Below are positions 38,936 to 51,911 of a DNA stretch of 64,000 nucleotides, piece by piece (position 1 is the first letter of the stretch; each line of letters starts with the position of its first letter). A program made the translations under genes and the position numbers. Under the pieces are notes generated by a model that made no database searches, had not been told where the DNA came from, and saw only the letters and a list, made by a program, of their open reading frames with translations. The stretch is from Lithospermum erythrorhizon (lineage: Eukaryota > Streptophyta > Magnoliopsida > Boraginales > Boraginaceae), in NCBI GenBank assembly GCA_019722365.1, contig JADFUC010002295.1:1116001-1180000 (forward strand). Direction: 5' to 3'.

Positions 38936-39449
38936 GGTTCGAGGTTCATTTTTCATATATAATACCCTCATGAGAGTATAATACTTTGTTAAAAATACTT
39001 TAACATTGACTATTTTCTTTTTCTTAATCTTATATGTAAATTGCTAAAATAACAACTAAAAAAAAATGGAAGGGAGTATTGATAAGAAATTGAGCATTAA
39101 GATATTTGATAATATGAAATAAGCTGAAACATTTAATTTCAATAGAAGTTCAATGGAGGGGAGAAAAGAAATAATCATCATCGGTATTAGTCAGAGCTAA
39201 AGCTCGAAGTCTTAGTCAACTCAGAGATTTAATCGGTTAACAACCACTTAATATATTTCAGCTATAAAACTAAGCGACTAAAGACGGAGGATCATCGTGC
39301 AAGTGAATAAATGTAATGAATCTAAAGACAGCAGAGCATCAAATAATGTATTGGTTGGAGATATTGACTTAGAGGTGGGTTGATTCTAATTTATAAAGGG
39401 GTAATTGGGTAGATTTTTCCTTTAAAAAAAAAATGAACAACTGGAATTA

Positions 39450-39636
39450 TACTTCATCCCAAATGCAAAATAGATGATTGTTTAGATGAAAAATCTTCGT
39501 AAGGGATTGTAAAAAGCTATATTGAAATATAAAAAACTACATTAGATTATAAAAGATATATTAATTGTAAGCAGAATTCTTGTTGAAAAAAATAAATTCT
39601 TTCAGAATGATATTTATTATAAAAGCGGAGGGAGTA
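39450..39636. mobile_element. MITE, family A copy 2
   Basis: About 187 bp from TACTTCATCCCAAATGC to AAGCGGAGGGAGTA, with Stowaway-like ends and flanking TA. Internal words (GATTGTTTAGATGAAAAAT, GATTGTAAAAAGCTATATTG, AATAAATTCTTTCAGAATGA) match copy 1 at 3,375-3,572 in order and orientation. Confidence 0.6.
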
Positions 39637-42061
39637 GTTTAATTTGATGAACTAGCTAAAGGCTATAGCATAGCATGTGTTCAGCCATGCAAAATCATAA
39701 TAAATAAATCGCAATTCAATTTAACTCCATTTAAAAGCATAAATACTCATGGTTAGTACGTGGCCTAAAAAATACAGTGAAGATTATGATTACTAAGCTT
39801 TTGTTCATTAATAGTTCATTAATAATTAAATACAAATTATATCATTTTTTGATAGATTTTCTTTTTCTTTGAAAGTACTGCTTTTAAGTATATATAATAT
39901 TTTATCAATAAAAAAATTAGTAAATATAAATTATATAAGCATATTTTTAACTTTGTGTCGCACAACTTATTTGAATGTTGATACACATTTTAATTAAATT
40001 GAATAAAATAATTCTGGTACAACTTTTTTTTGAATTTTTTAAACACATGCAATGCCCAGAATGATACGTTTGTGTGTCACCAGATTTACTACATTGAAAC
40101 TCCTTTATAGATAATGAATGATAATGAGGCAGGTATCGTTATTAGGCAATGCTTAGTTCTCCCAAAATATATGCCCAATGTGTAAATATCACTATACTCA
40201 TGTTTTCTTTCATTCTCACCACATATTAGTGACTAATTTAAGTGGCTCATGAACTTCTTCGTCCCATACAAACAAACATTATTAAAATTTTATATTTTTT
40301 CTCAAATGTGTTTCTTTTATATATTTTTTGGGTGAATCCACATACATTACATACACTCATTGAATGCAATTGTGGAAAATCGATGCATTATATAATCACA
40401 TCAAGTACTACATAGTTTATTCTCGTAGCTCTTTGATTTTCTTAACCTGGCCTTGTTGCTCTGTTTAAAATGTTTAAAATCTTCAACAAGTTATGATTGC
40501 TATATTCTATTACAAGAAAAATATAATAACCGGTAAAACTTCACGCATATATATACCAAGATATATATATATACCTCATCAATTCAATTGACCATTTGAT
40601 GCATAATAGACAGCCAATTTATATATACACAATCATGAATCATGATAGTAACTAATTAATTATATTAATTATAAGGGCAATATGATGAAATTCTATAAAT
40701 GTAGAGTAAGCATAAGGGAAAACTTTACTATAAATAATGGAGCAACATAAAAAAGTAGTAGTATAGGCTACGGTTATGCTAGATCAAAACTTTGATTCCA
40801 AAACAACACATTACAAAGACAAATCTAATCACGAATAGGAAAAGCAACTATACTACAACCATATCACACAATTGTCCAAACACTAGCATAAAGTTAAACA
40901 ACAATTTACCTTCTGAAATGACACGATTGTCCCTGTGTGCCAAATTAAAAGTCTTTCAATGTCGGCTAGATCAAACACTGTTAATATCAATCTTAACAAG
41001 CAAGCTTTTGAGTTTTGAATCAAATTATTAAAGTTTGAGCTTGCTTGCATTGGCTAAAATTTTATGATATTATAAGCAAATAACTAATAAATAAATATAT
41101 ACCTTATAATCGAGCGATCAATAGGTGTTAGTGAGATATAAGTATGAAAAAATGAATATATATTATAATGTATGTTACTTTTTTAACTGTCAATTATGTA
41201 GAATGTCAAACATTAAAATTTAAAACATGACAACCTTTTTGAAATACTTGAAACAATAAATTAATAATTTAATACTCCCCACATGCACCCACAACGATTA
41301 TAGAGTATAATGTTAACCAAACATAACATAATAATTATCAATTTAGTTATAAATGAAGGATCAGTTGCGTTTGATAAATTCATGTTAGTTCATATTATTC
41401 TTGAGTGGATAAAAAATGCATTCTTTATTATGGTCCTACTAACATAAATGTTAAATTTGGGCGGACACCACTTTTGGGAGCATGTCACGGCATTCTTAAT
41501 AAAAGTTACAGTCTTTATTCAGAGATTATATTAAGTTAACGATGACCTTTTTATGTTTCCAGTTACTTATGGAGCATTTGGTTATTTTAAGTTCTTAGGG
41601 CCAAACTCTAAAAGTATATATATATATATTATATATATAATTCATGTTATTATATTATAAAGTTTAAGCGTTTGTGAGTATATCGTATCTTAAGGATACT
41701 CGGTGACATATTTCGGTGTGTCTGCATTGATATTTCAATGTGGTATTTTTATTATCTTAAAAGAGGCAAGTCTATTAAAATTAACTAATATGGTTTTCTT
41801 TATACCAACTTGGGTAATTTGTCTACAATGCATGTGGCTAAAGTTTATTAGCAAAAGTAACCCATAATGATATTTTCATATAAGCCGTTTCCATTAATGG
41901 AATTACGTCTTTATAACATTTATGACTACGTCTTGTCCAGCAATGATATAAGCTATTGAAGTTAACTTTGTAACCAGTTCATCATATGGACTAAATCGAC
42001 AACTAACTCTCAAACATAATCAAAGAGTTATAATTGACTATTCTTTTTAAACACAAAAAAA

Positions 42062-42240
42062 GTGAGTCAAGGACGACGGACCTAGGTAGCAAGGGGCAAA
42101 GCACCCCCACCCCTTTGAAATTTGAAAATTTTCCGATCAAAAAGGATTTTTGAAAATTTCGGCTTCATAAATTTTAGTCAAATTTGTCCCTCAGTTATTA
42201 TTTTTTGAACCGATCATACCCCGTCGGCCCTCCCCCACAC
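42062..42240 (-). mobile_element. hAT-like MITE terminal piece
   Basis: Reads on the minus strand as CAGATTTTGAAGTGTGGGGG-like, then a GTATGATCGG stretch, then a CAAATTTCAAAGGGGTGGGG block and TTGCCCCTTGCTACC. This layout (a G-rich tract, about 120 bp of AT-rich DNA, another G-rich tract with 'gccccttgctacct') is familiar from short plant DNA-transposon derivatives inserted near genes. Ends contain inverse GACGACGGAC / CCCGTCGGCC words. Class inferred, not proven. Confidence 0.4.
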
Positions 42241-42839
42241 TTCAAAATCTGGATATAGTTGTCTACACATTGGTTTGGCGACAAACCCAAGTAGTAACAA
42301 TATTTCGAGTCTCTCCAGCTAGGTTGCCATAGCCCACAGGATGGTGAAAGGGCAAGGACAAATTGGTCACAAACAATTAAACTACACCACCAGGGTGGGA
42401 AGCTAAGATATTGTCTCGTACCGAAAGAGGAAGGTGAGCCAAGTGAGGAAATTATTAAATAGTGATGTAGATGTTTTTCTACAAGAGGACAAGACCAATG
42501 CACATGGAGGGAACTCAACAGAGAACAAGTACTACACTCTCACCCTATCATGGAACCTCCTTGTTTCTTGAGGTTGAGATTCTATTTTCTTAGTCGTGTT
42601 AGTAATTTTTGTAAAGGACAAGATGGTCCTTTCATATATCCTTGTTTTTTCCCTTGTCTAATTATGGTATTAATATAAGGAGTATATTTCTCCAATTTCT
42701 TAAATTGTCCCATTATACAGTTAACTAAACCAAAAAACAAACACAAAAACAAAAACAAAAACAAATCGATCAATTGTTAATAAGTTTTTCTATAATGAAA
42801 TTATGTTATACTTCGTATAAACTATATAATCGATCAATT

Positions 42840-42990
42840 GGTTTTTTTATAATGAAATTATGTTAAATTGGAAATGTAAAAAGCTATATTAGAATTGTAT
42901 AAAAATATATTGAAATTGTAAATAATCAACTATTATGAAAAAATAATTTTTTTCTAGATAATCATTTATTTTGAAATGGAGAAAATATTA
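42840..42990. mobile_element. MITE, family A copy 3 (partial)
   Basis: Contains GGAAATGTAAAAAGCTATAT, then AATCAACTATTATGAAAAAA and TTTTTTTCTAGATAATCATT, and closes with TATTTTGAAATGGAGAAAAT. This matches copy 1 in order. The left end is replaced by a duplicated CGATCAATTG...TATAATGAAATTATGTTA segment at 42,765-42,870. Confidence 0.55.
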
Positions 42991-44482
42991 TTTTTTAGTA
43001 TAGCATATTGTATATGTGCATTGATAAGATGGTATGTACTACTCCTTTTGTTTAGCAAATAAAAGCTTTAAGCATAACATTTGAATGGTACTGTAACATG
43101 TTCAACACTTTCAAAAGATTCCCGTCTAAATGATTTAAGAAGCCTTGATTATTGATAATAAATTTATCACCATGGATAGACTATATTTTTCTAGGTTGAT
43201 AATGTATCCTCATACAACCATTGCATGATCCATATAAAACTATTCCGTAATATTTAAGTTTTTCTAATATGTGGATTAGTTTTTCAATATATATTCCTTC
43301 ATTTTTATAAAGATTGTCTAGTTTTGATTTTTTTTTTTCAAAAAATTTAAGAGAGAATATATTTAACATGAAATATTAGTTAAATTTGACATGTTTCTTT
43401 AAAATATATACTTAACATCGCTAACAAAGATAAATTAGCTTTTAAAAATAAAAAAAATATGAAAGGCATAATCTTCATGGAAAGGAAAGAATATAATATA
43501 TACCTCACTCTTCATATACATATAGTGACATTCTTCCTATGATGAAACATTAATATTATGCATGTTTTAGGCCAGTTAATTGGCAAATTGTCCTTATATA
43601 TTGGGGACGGTTGCTTAATTAGTCCCAAAGTTTCAAAAATTGTGAATCTCGCAATTTTGAAACCATTCAAACCAATTCACAACTTCATCCCACTATCTAG
43701 AACCATTTCACTAATTAACTTTTTTAAAAACTATTATTTTGACATAAGTACCCTTACTGATGTTTTAGCATAAAATATAATGGGTATAATGAAGAAATAG
43801 CGCCATGATCGAATAAAAAAGTCAAATAATTAATACTCGTATGTGAATTATTGATAGATTATATTATATATAAACATAAATGATTTAATCGGTAAGTTAA
43901 TATATATACTTCTTATATAAGTGAACACATTCATATATTTATGAATCATGATAGTATTTGTCGTGGAAAGTTGGGTTCGTTAAGCTTTTTTATTTTTTAA
44001 TGATTCATTAATGATCAAAAATATACATTATATTATTTTATAATATTATTTTACTATATTTTAAGTAATATGTATCATCTTCTAAAAAAAATTCATTAAT
44101 GTCAATTATATATGATCTTATTTTTACCTTTTAGATAATTTATTCAACGAATTTTGATCACATACATACTAATTATATACATAAAATAAGTTGATTGCAT
44201 ATTTTATTTTCTAAATTGTACCATTTTAAAATAATAGTATATTTAAAAAATGTGTACCTTTTTATACTTTAAAATTGAATATATATGATAATTATTCAAT
44301 ATTGATGAATCATATTATTAATAATTCATAATCGTTATCGTATTTGTCACCTTTATAAATGAGTTGACGATCTTTGTAATTGAATAAATCGTATAAACTA
44401 CGTGACCAACAAAATTAGAAAGAAACAATAAGGAATATTTATATATATCAAGGGAAAGACCGTCACCATCCTAACAATCCAC

Positions 44483-44490
44483 TATAAATA
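44483..44490 (+). promoter_or_regulatory. TATA box of GA3ox
   Basis: TATAAATA in the context CCACTATAAATATTGG, 218 nt upstream of the start codon. With transcription starting about 30 nt downstream, the leader would be about 190 nt. No GA-feedback element could be recognised. Confidence 0.6.
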
Positions 44491-44707
44491 TTGGACTCTT
44501 GGTACCCACATATATACATCTCACATTCCATTCCATATTTTATATTAAGCTATAGATAGATAACACTAATAATCATTTCCCACCCCCCTCTTGCTCATAT
44601 CTATAAATCCATTCGTCATTTCAATTGATCATATATCAAAAGATCTTTCATTTTCTCCATCAATTACTTATATTCCTCTTAGTATTGAATTATCACAAGA
44701 AAAAACT

Positions 44708-46897
44708 ATGCCTGCAAGACTCGAAGACACCTTCCGAGCCCACCCACAAAAATGCTTAGACCTAAATTCAATGCAAGAATTGCCTGAAACTCATGCATGG
44801 ACTCCGTCGGACAATTACCCTTCCGTCGGAACAGGGTCGTCACCCATTCCGGTAGTCGATTTAAATGACGAAAATGCCCTTGAACTAATAGGCCATGCAT
44901 GCAAAACATGGGGGGTCTTCCAAGTTGTGAATCACAACATCAAAAAGAGCTTATTAGATGAAATTGAGGCAGCAGCAAACGGCTTGTTTTCTCTCCCCAT
45001 GCAACAGAAGCTCAAGGCTGCAAGGTCACCGGACGGCGTGTCCGGCTACGGCATGGCTCGAATTTCTTCCTTCTTCCCCAAAAGAATGTGGTCCGAAGGG
45101 TTCACCATTCTCGGGTCTCCACTTGAACATGCTCGTCAACTTTGGCCTAGAGATTACAAAATATTCTGGTATGTTTCATGTCAATGCACCTATTAATTAA
45201 TCGCTCATGATTATCCTCTACTTTCTTTCCGTATTATATTCTATGTGATTGATAATGCATATGATGTATATATAATATATTTATTTGTAATTGAATCATG
45301 CTAACGTAGTATAACTAGCACACATGATGTCCACAAAATATGATGTATATTTCATGTAACACATAGAACGAACAAGGGATAGCGGATCCAAAACCTTAAT
45401 TAATTCAATTTTTTTGGTTATATATCATGTTTTTGTTCTTGTGTATTATTAGAAACCTAAGCATATTTTGGTCAAACATAGGCATGGTGAATATATGAGA
45501 TATGACAAAATCTATTTGCGACCACCGGAGGAAGTTATTATTAGTCACATTTCTTTATTTAATTTCTTCATGTCTGATTTTGCAGAAAGGTGGTCGGTTA
45601 TTGACCCGTTGTATTTTTGTGATGTAGGCGCGTTAGAGCATGGTTTATTTTTTCTTTGATGCTCAAAAACCATTTTTCGGAAAACTTGACCAGATAATTG
45701 ATGATTGTTTGTTGTTTGCTAGTGGTTAGCTTCTTGGGGGTGGAACATTTAGTCAGAGTGAAGGGGCGGATTCTTATTAAAGTCGTTTATATGATTTTAC
45801 ATTCAAGTCGTTTTCATTGCAAAAAATCATACTCTAATTATTTTTCAATTATCAAAATTAATAGACTTCATAATTTTCAATAATGTGCATACCATTGATT
45901 TCGATCATGTTAATAATAAAATATAATAAAATAAAATATTAACATTTGATATATTTTCAATAAATCTTATATATACAATAATATGTATACCAATATATAC
46001 TTGATTTTATACAAGATGTATACAGTATACCAATACTTGATTTAAAAACGGGACCTAGATCAATAGATCGATATTAGCCTATAAATGGTGGATGAAGTGG
46101 TGCCTACAAAGAAAAATATGGAGAGACAAATACCCATAAAAGGATATCCACTAAATGTTGTTTTCTTTGTTTTTTACTGTCCATGGAAACAGTATCTAAT
46201 ACATGTGGAAACCCATTCAACAACTCTGATTTGTTTTTGCTATTTTTGAAATTTCAGTGATGTGATTAAAGAATATGAAAAGGAAATGAATAATCTAGCT
46301 GGAAGGCTGATGTGGCTAATGCTTGGCTCACTTGGCATAACTAAACATGATGTTAAATGGGTCGGGTCAGAAGGTAACAATTTTGAAGGTGGATGCTCCG
46401 CAATTCAATTGAACTCGTACCCGGTTTGTCCGGATCCGGATCGGGCAATGGGTCTTGCTGCCCATACGGATTCAACCATACTCACAATCCTCCATCAAAA
46501 CAACACAAGCGGACTACAAGTGCTTCATGAGGGATTCGGGTGGATTATGGTCCACCCACTTCCGGGAGCACTGGTTGTCAATGTTGGCGATCTCATGCAT
46601 ATACTATCAAATGGCTTGTATCCGAGTGTTCTTCACAGGGCTATTGTAAACCGGACCCAACATCGACTTTCTATAGCCTATTTATATGGACCACCATCAA
46701 GTGTTAAAGTAGCACCTTTATCAAAATTGATTGATCATTCTCATCCTCCCCTCTATAGGCCAATCACTTGGAGTGAATATCTTCGCACCAAAGCTAAATA
46801 TTTTAATAAAGCCCTCTCAACTATTAGGGTTTGGATGCCAATAGGGAATGAATTTATTGATGCCAATGATCATCCCAATTGTGTACAAGTTAGCTAG
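44708..46897 (+). CDS. GA3OX: Gibberellin 3-beta-dioxygenase (GA3ox)
   Basis: A 2-oxoglutarate/Fe(II) dioxygenase that 3-beta-hydroxylates GA9 and GA20 to the bioactive GA4 and GA1, the last step of gibberellin synthesis, in the cytosol. Two exons, 44708-45168 and 46258-46897, join in frame (TG|T, Cys154) to 366 residues. One intron at this place is the known GA3ox gene structure. The DIOX_N domain covers about residues 45-140 and the 2OG-Fe domain about 195-300. Visible residues are NSYP (206-209), YPVCPDPDRAMGLAAHTDS with iron ligands His223 and Asp225, third ligand His280 in VLHRA, and the 2-oxoglutarate pair Arg290/Ser292 in HRLS. The frame stays open upstream to 44,591, but MPARLEDTFRAHP at 44,708 matches the family N-terminus. 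The intron is 1,089 bp. It is GA3ox rather than GA20ox on the N-terminal MPxRL..AHP and LQELP words and the AMGLAAHTDST stretch. Nothing looks broken. Confidence 0.94.
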
Positions 46898-47117
46898 CTA
46901 TAAGAAAATAAATCAGTAGAATTTATATTATCAAAAGGCAAGTCAATATTTTTCTTTTTTCAAATAATATTTCCAAGAAGAACAATTGTAATTATACAAA
47001 GGAATATCTCGAGTAAGTAATAAAAGCGGCTCATTTTAATTAGAAATTTTGTGTTACTTTCTCCTCCTTAGAAAAATCAAAGGTCATTCTAAAATGACGG
47101 ATTCTTTGCAAATTTTA

Positions 47118-47371
47118 CTCCCTCCCATTTTTTACTCGACATTTTAACGTAATTTTTTTGTTTGAATATGCTGGTTATTTCGGAATTTCAACGCAATGCT
47201 TTCATTAATATTTTTTTAAAGCCTCCTACTTAATGTATTCAAAAGTTACATGTATTAATTGTTGTTTTAATTATTGACTAGGGATATATAGGTAAAATGT
47301 ATTTTATTCTTAATTGCTTCTTAATTGATGTGAAAAATGATAGGATGTAAAGTAAAAAAAATGGGAGGGAG
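47118..47371. mobile_element. Stowaway MITE
   Basis: 254 bp with terminal inverted repeats CTCCCTCCCATTTTTTACT and, at the right, the inverse AGTAAAAAAAATGGGAGGGA. Flanked on both sides by TA (47,116-47,117 and 47,372-47,373), the Stowaway target duplication. Interior AT-rich, non-coding. It lies only about 220 bp past the GA3ox stop codon. Confidence 0.85.
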
Positions 47372-49149
47372 TATAATATTACTATGGTCATTGCAATTTG
47401 CTCGAGACATTAGACTTTACACATTAATTTCTTTAAATTAAGGTCACATGTTTCGTATTTTTCCCCATAAACATATGGCTTCTCACGAGTTATTGTTTAA
47501 ATCATCATGGAAATCTGATTGTATATAATTCATAATGGAGTTTCTACAAGTATTTACCATTGTACAATAAGTGCAAACCTCTATAATAATAGATCGAATA
47601 AACCAAATCATAATTTTTACCCAATAAAATTCATTCCAAAATTGGGATTAACAGGAGATGGTGGAGGTGTATTAATTAGACAAAAAGTTTTGAAATGACA
47701 ACATTAGAAAGAGTTTAATGAATTAAGATTACAGACAATAACAAGCCGGATACGTACAATTAAAATCAGAATCATATCGATTCATTCATTGATATCCAAA
47801 CAAACAGTCACCATTGAAATATTTTGTCTTCCAATATAAGGAAATAACAATGGACAATAAACTACCATTTAAATATATACGGAGTAGCTAGGTACTAAGC
47901 GACATGCATTGCTAGCCAACATTAAATCATATTGCTCGAGATATGAAGGAAAGATCTCCCTCCAAAGAATAAGACAGCAAACAAGATAAAAATATTTGAA
48001 CAAACAATAGTTACAAATTTAATGGAAATAATCATTGAGAATGAAGACGATGACTACCTACATATTCTAGCTGAATTTGTGATAGAGACAAGATGTAAAA
48101 CAATCTACAAAAATACATGTTGCACAATCGATAATACAATTGAGCAAGTTCCCCACCCAAAAAAGGATGTTTCATACAAGAGATCAAATTGACTCTTTCA
48201 ATAAAACAAGGAAGCTAATAAATGCCATGTATAATAGACCGCTTCCTTGTACGTATGAAATTCTGCTTATTAAGCTAACCAATCGAGTCGAGCCAAACCT
48301 TTTTACTTCAATATTGTTCCATATATCGGATGATGGAAAGTCCAAATTTATTTCATAACAAGAACATATATAAGTGTCGCACAAACTAAATATAATTCGT
48401 TGGTGAGTATTATATGGGACATGTATTTACTTTCTATTCTAACATTGTGATCAGACGATCTTATGCGACGCTTCTTTTCATTTACGCGCCAAGTAAAACT
48501 GAAAATTTTAATTTGATAGATAATAAAACGAATATTTTAATGTTAACATTTTTTACGATGGGTCAAATTGTCATTATACTTTGCCCAATTTGATGGGAAT
48601 ATTACTAATTTACTATTCGAGTAGTTACACCTTCATACTCCTGATCATCATCTACATTAGTATTTCAAGCAAGAGTTTCATGACGATTCCTATTTCCTAC
48701 TCCGTACAGTATACGAGGAATCTCGACCAACGGTCCAACTTCTGCCAAATTTCTGAGTAAAAGGAAAGGTAAATGTGAAAACATTTTGACATATATATGC
48801 AGCAAATGATTTGGGAAGCAATATTTAATGCAATGCAAGATACTCCGTATTTCTGATGAGGCCCCCTTGCAGGCAAGGATTCCTACCTAAGCATAGGATC
48901 TACAAACGAGTCAAAATAGCATAATTGTTGTGTCATCTGTCCACTATTACTCAATTTCATTTGAATAGTAGTTTATATATGTACTAATAACATGTACCAA
49001 AAAAATACTCTAAATAGCATTTCATCAACATATATTGTCCCATACCATATGGTAAAAGAATAGACCCCCAATTGTTTTATTAACATAGCAGCTTCCTTTT
49101 TCTGCCTTTAAAAGACATCTATTTTTACTTTTTTATCGTTGAATCTGAT

Positions 49150-49345
49150 CAGAATATTTTGTTATTAAGCTTTCATAATAGGTTTATAAAAAATATATCA
49201 ATAAAAAATACGTTTCAAATTATTTCCATTGATAGTATATTCTTTATCAAATATTATACAATACAAATAAAAATATTTACAATAAAGCTTAATTATTAAA
49301 AGTTAAAATTCAAAAGTAGACAATCTTTTAGAAACGGAGGAAGTA
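49150..49345. mobile_element. MITE, family A copy 4 (opposite strand)
   Basis: Ends GACAATCTTTTAGAAACGGA followed by GGAAGTA, with an AT-rich interior of repeated AATATTTTG/AAAAATA words. The reverse complement follows the order seen in copies 1-3, though more diverged. Stowaway-like ends. Confidence 0.4.
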
Positions 49346-49893
49346 TCAGCACAACAATACAAGATATTTCTCGGATTTGAAACGTTTTGAAGTGATTGTT
49401 CGTCTTCTCAAATAATCAGTTATTTTTTCCCATAGAGGCCTTTTAGTTTGCCAAGACTTGGTCATTCTAGGATGTTGTCCCCTTTTAGTTCAAGTGTTTC
49501 GTTGTTAAAAGTTACGACACTTCAACAATTATTCATACATAAAATTTAATTAAAGTGAATCGACCTACACAAAACATACACTCCCTCCATCTCAAATTAA
49601 TTTTTACCCATAATTCAGTACTCAGTAAAAAATTTACTGACTTGTAGTTAGGTAAAGGAAACATTTGGTAGGTACATTAATATGCAGCTTTGAGTTCTTG
49701 CTTGAAAGATTTGACTACTCAATTGGCCTGCTGGTAGTCTAGGTGGACGGTGGTATATATATGTACATTCTCTGCTTCATGAAGGTTGAATACTGTGTAA
49801 CTGTTAGTGTGATGTACAAATAATATAATTTCAGGATCGATATTCTATTATCATTATTGTTACTTGCTTGTTAGTATAAACTACTCCTATTAA

Positions 49894-49961
49894 ACTCCCT
49901 CCACTTTAAATTGAATAATGAAAAACGTCATCAATTGAATTGAATTGAATTGAAGGGAGTA
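49894..49961. mobile_element. Miniature Stowaway-like hairpin
   Basis: 68 bp from ACTCCCTCCACTTTAAATT to GAATTGAAGGGAGTA: two CTCCCT ends facing each other, with an AATTG pentamer repeated in the centre. Another lone CTCCCTCCATCTC end lies at about 49,581. Confidence 0.5.
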
Positions 49962-51056
49962 TGGTACTAGTTTATGATTATATGTTCCACTGCATGCAAG
50001 GACCTTCGAAGACTTGGAAGGATTGAAATAGGAAGGTCTTGAACGAGGGTACTCTATATAAAACATCAACGTTATTGGCTACTACGGAGTATTATTATTC
50101 ACCCCATAGAGAAAACCATCTTTGTAGACGATAAGATCAATTATTAGTCATGAACAATTTGATCATTGTAAGAATTTGGACCATGATTTCCTTCTCAGTT
50201 ATTATAACATTCATGCATCAACTATATTAAACGAAACAAAAACCAATACTTAAGATAAGATTAAACTCAAGAATTTCCTACTTCGGGTAACAGTTACGAA
50301 TAAAACAACACAAGTGGTTTGACAGTAACTCCCACTTGGGAGACATTAGGAATTGTTGACAACAAATTCATCCAGATAAATATTGCCCCTCCATTTCTAA
50401 CTTGCTATCTTTTAAAACTTTCTTTTTGCACTAGTGCAAGAAATCTCAAATCACTTGTCAAATGTCTCATCTGGAAAAAAAAAAACTTCCAATTTAACCC
50501 CTCTTCAACCCGAAATTGTGTTTAAGCACCTAAACCGGAGTTGATATTTTTCAACCGAAGTTAAAATTTAATTTGCATATTTTATGGTCACTAGTAAGGA
50601 GAGACGCATGTATTTACCTAATACGCAATCGCTTTCAAATATATGATATATATTTTATGTTTAATTCGAAAGAAAATATTTTTTTAACATGACACATTAA
50701 TCATATTTAATAATGCTTGCACTTCGATCAAGCTTCATCAACTAAAGGGGAATACGTTATCTATAATGATAATATTTAAGAAAATAATTTGTATTCCCAC
50801 TTATATGTTTCTTCTTTACTCTTTATGATTTTGTACCACATAAAGCTTTAAAGATACCTAAGAAAATTTGTTATTGCATTGCTCATTTTCAAATAGCTTC
50901 GGATATTCAAGTGGTAAGCCTAATTTTGTACACGGAGCCGGCGAAAAATAATTTATTAGGAAATCCTAATACTGTGATATTTAATTTTTATCATTATTCG
51001 TTAACTAAACTAAAAAAATTATTTAGTAAATTTCAACATCATTATGATTCAAAATG

Positions 51057-51057
51057 G

Positions 51058-51133
<76 letters not shown>
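51057..51133. repeat. (ATA)n microsatellite, about 26 units
   Basis: An uninterrupted tract of about 77 bp, the longest simple repeat in the window. The equivalent place in R1 copy 1 (4,329-4,361) has only about ten units. Confidence 0.95.
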
Positions 51134-51135
<2 letters not shown>

Positions 51136-51592
51136 TAAAGATATGGTACACATTAATTTGTCAGTTGCAAATTGTGTCAAGTATCCACGAATGTGACATT
51201 CGTAATCATATCACGAATGCGACATCTGTGAATCACGACGGCAAGAAAAGATATATATCAACTATACTCAATTTGAGACGTCTACATGTAGATACAAATG
51301 TTATTTTAACAATTTGACGCTCCTTCGACTAAATATATTTGATTTAATTGATCATCAATATAGTATCATCGTAATTCGTTTGTTTTTGTGTCGGTTAAAT
51401 TGGTATCATTTTTAAAAGTATAATTTAAATTTTTGTGGATCTCAATAATATATAAAATTCATATCTTTAGGGAATTAAATAACAATAATAATAATATTAA
51501 TAATAATAATTTACACTCAAGCATATGATTATTTAACTAATAATACATATTATAATAAATACAACAATAGTTCTATATAATACTAAATAATA

Positions 51593-51848
51593 CTCCTCCA
51601 TTCCAAAAAGATTGTCCCATTTCACTATTTCGGGGTCAAATTTTTATAAATTTTAACAATGAATTCTCATTAGCCGAAGAAGAAATAATATAGACACGCT
51701 GGGATCTTGTTAGATTCGCTTTCAATATATATTTTTGAAATATCAACTTTATAATTTTCACGTGTGTATAATTAGAGATATTACGCTTTAAGCCGTGGTC
51801 TTCGAGACCTGAAAGTCAAAATGGGACAATCTTTTGGGATGGAAGGAG
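51593..51848. mobile_element. Stowaway MITE nested in R1
   Basis: 256 bp. The left end reads CTCCTCCATTCCAAAAAGAT and the right end is the inverse, ATCTTTTGGGATGGAAGGAG; the inverted repeats run on through TGTCCCATTT, about 30 bp. Flanked by TA on both sides (51,591-51,592 and 51,849-51,850). R1 copy 1 has no insertion at the corresponding ATTATTACTATTTATT, which serves as an empty site. Confidence 0.9.
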
Positions 51849-51855
51849 TAATAAT

Positions 51856-51871
51856 AATAATACACACACAC

Positions 51872-51910
<39 letters not shown>

Positions 51911-51911
51911 T
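51856..51911. repeat. (AC)n-(ATA)n microsatellite
   Basis: A short AC run followed by about 13 ATA units, the counterpart of the TG/ATT compound tract at 3,908-3,975 in the other R1 copy. Confidence 0.85.

Larger units (their letters stand above)
38936..44480. other. AT-rich region upstream of GA3ox
   Basis: No gene is seen. It holds two family-A MITE copies, a hAT-like end (42,062-42,240) and short (AT)n tracts near 40,560 and 41,620. An unrecognised non-AT-rich stretch lies at 42,240-42,600, where open frames have no domain. The last kilobase before the GA3ox gene is very AT-rich. Confidence 0.5.
46898..50569. other. Intergenic downstream of GA3ox
   Basis: Includes the GA3ox 3' UTR (AATAAA-like words near 46,905 and 47,018), then MITEs at 47,118-47,371, 49,150-49,345 and 49,894-49,961. 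No coding gene; the 72-codon frame at 48,140-48,358 has no recognisable motif. Confidence 0.5.

Noticed and set aside
42198..42518. 106-codon open frame, minus strand
   Set aside because: Overlaps a probable MITE end and has no domain.
44591..44707. Upstream in-frame extension of GA3ox exon 1
   Set aside because: The frame is open but the extension is not family-like; MPARLED at 44,708 aligns with known GA3ox starts.
51054..51317. Open frame with a long poly-Asn run
   Set aside because: Direct translation of the (ATA/AAT)n microsatellite.
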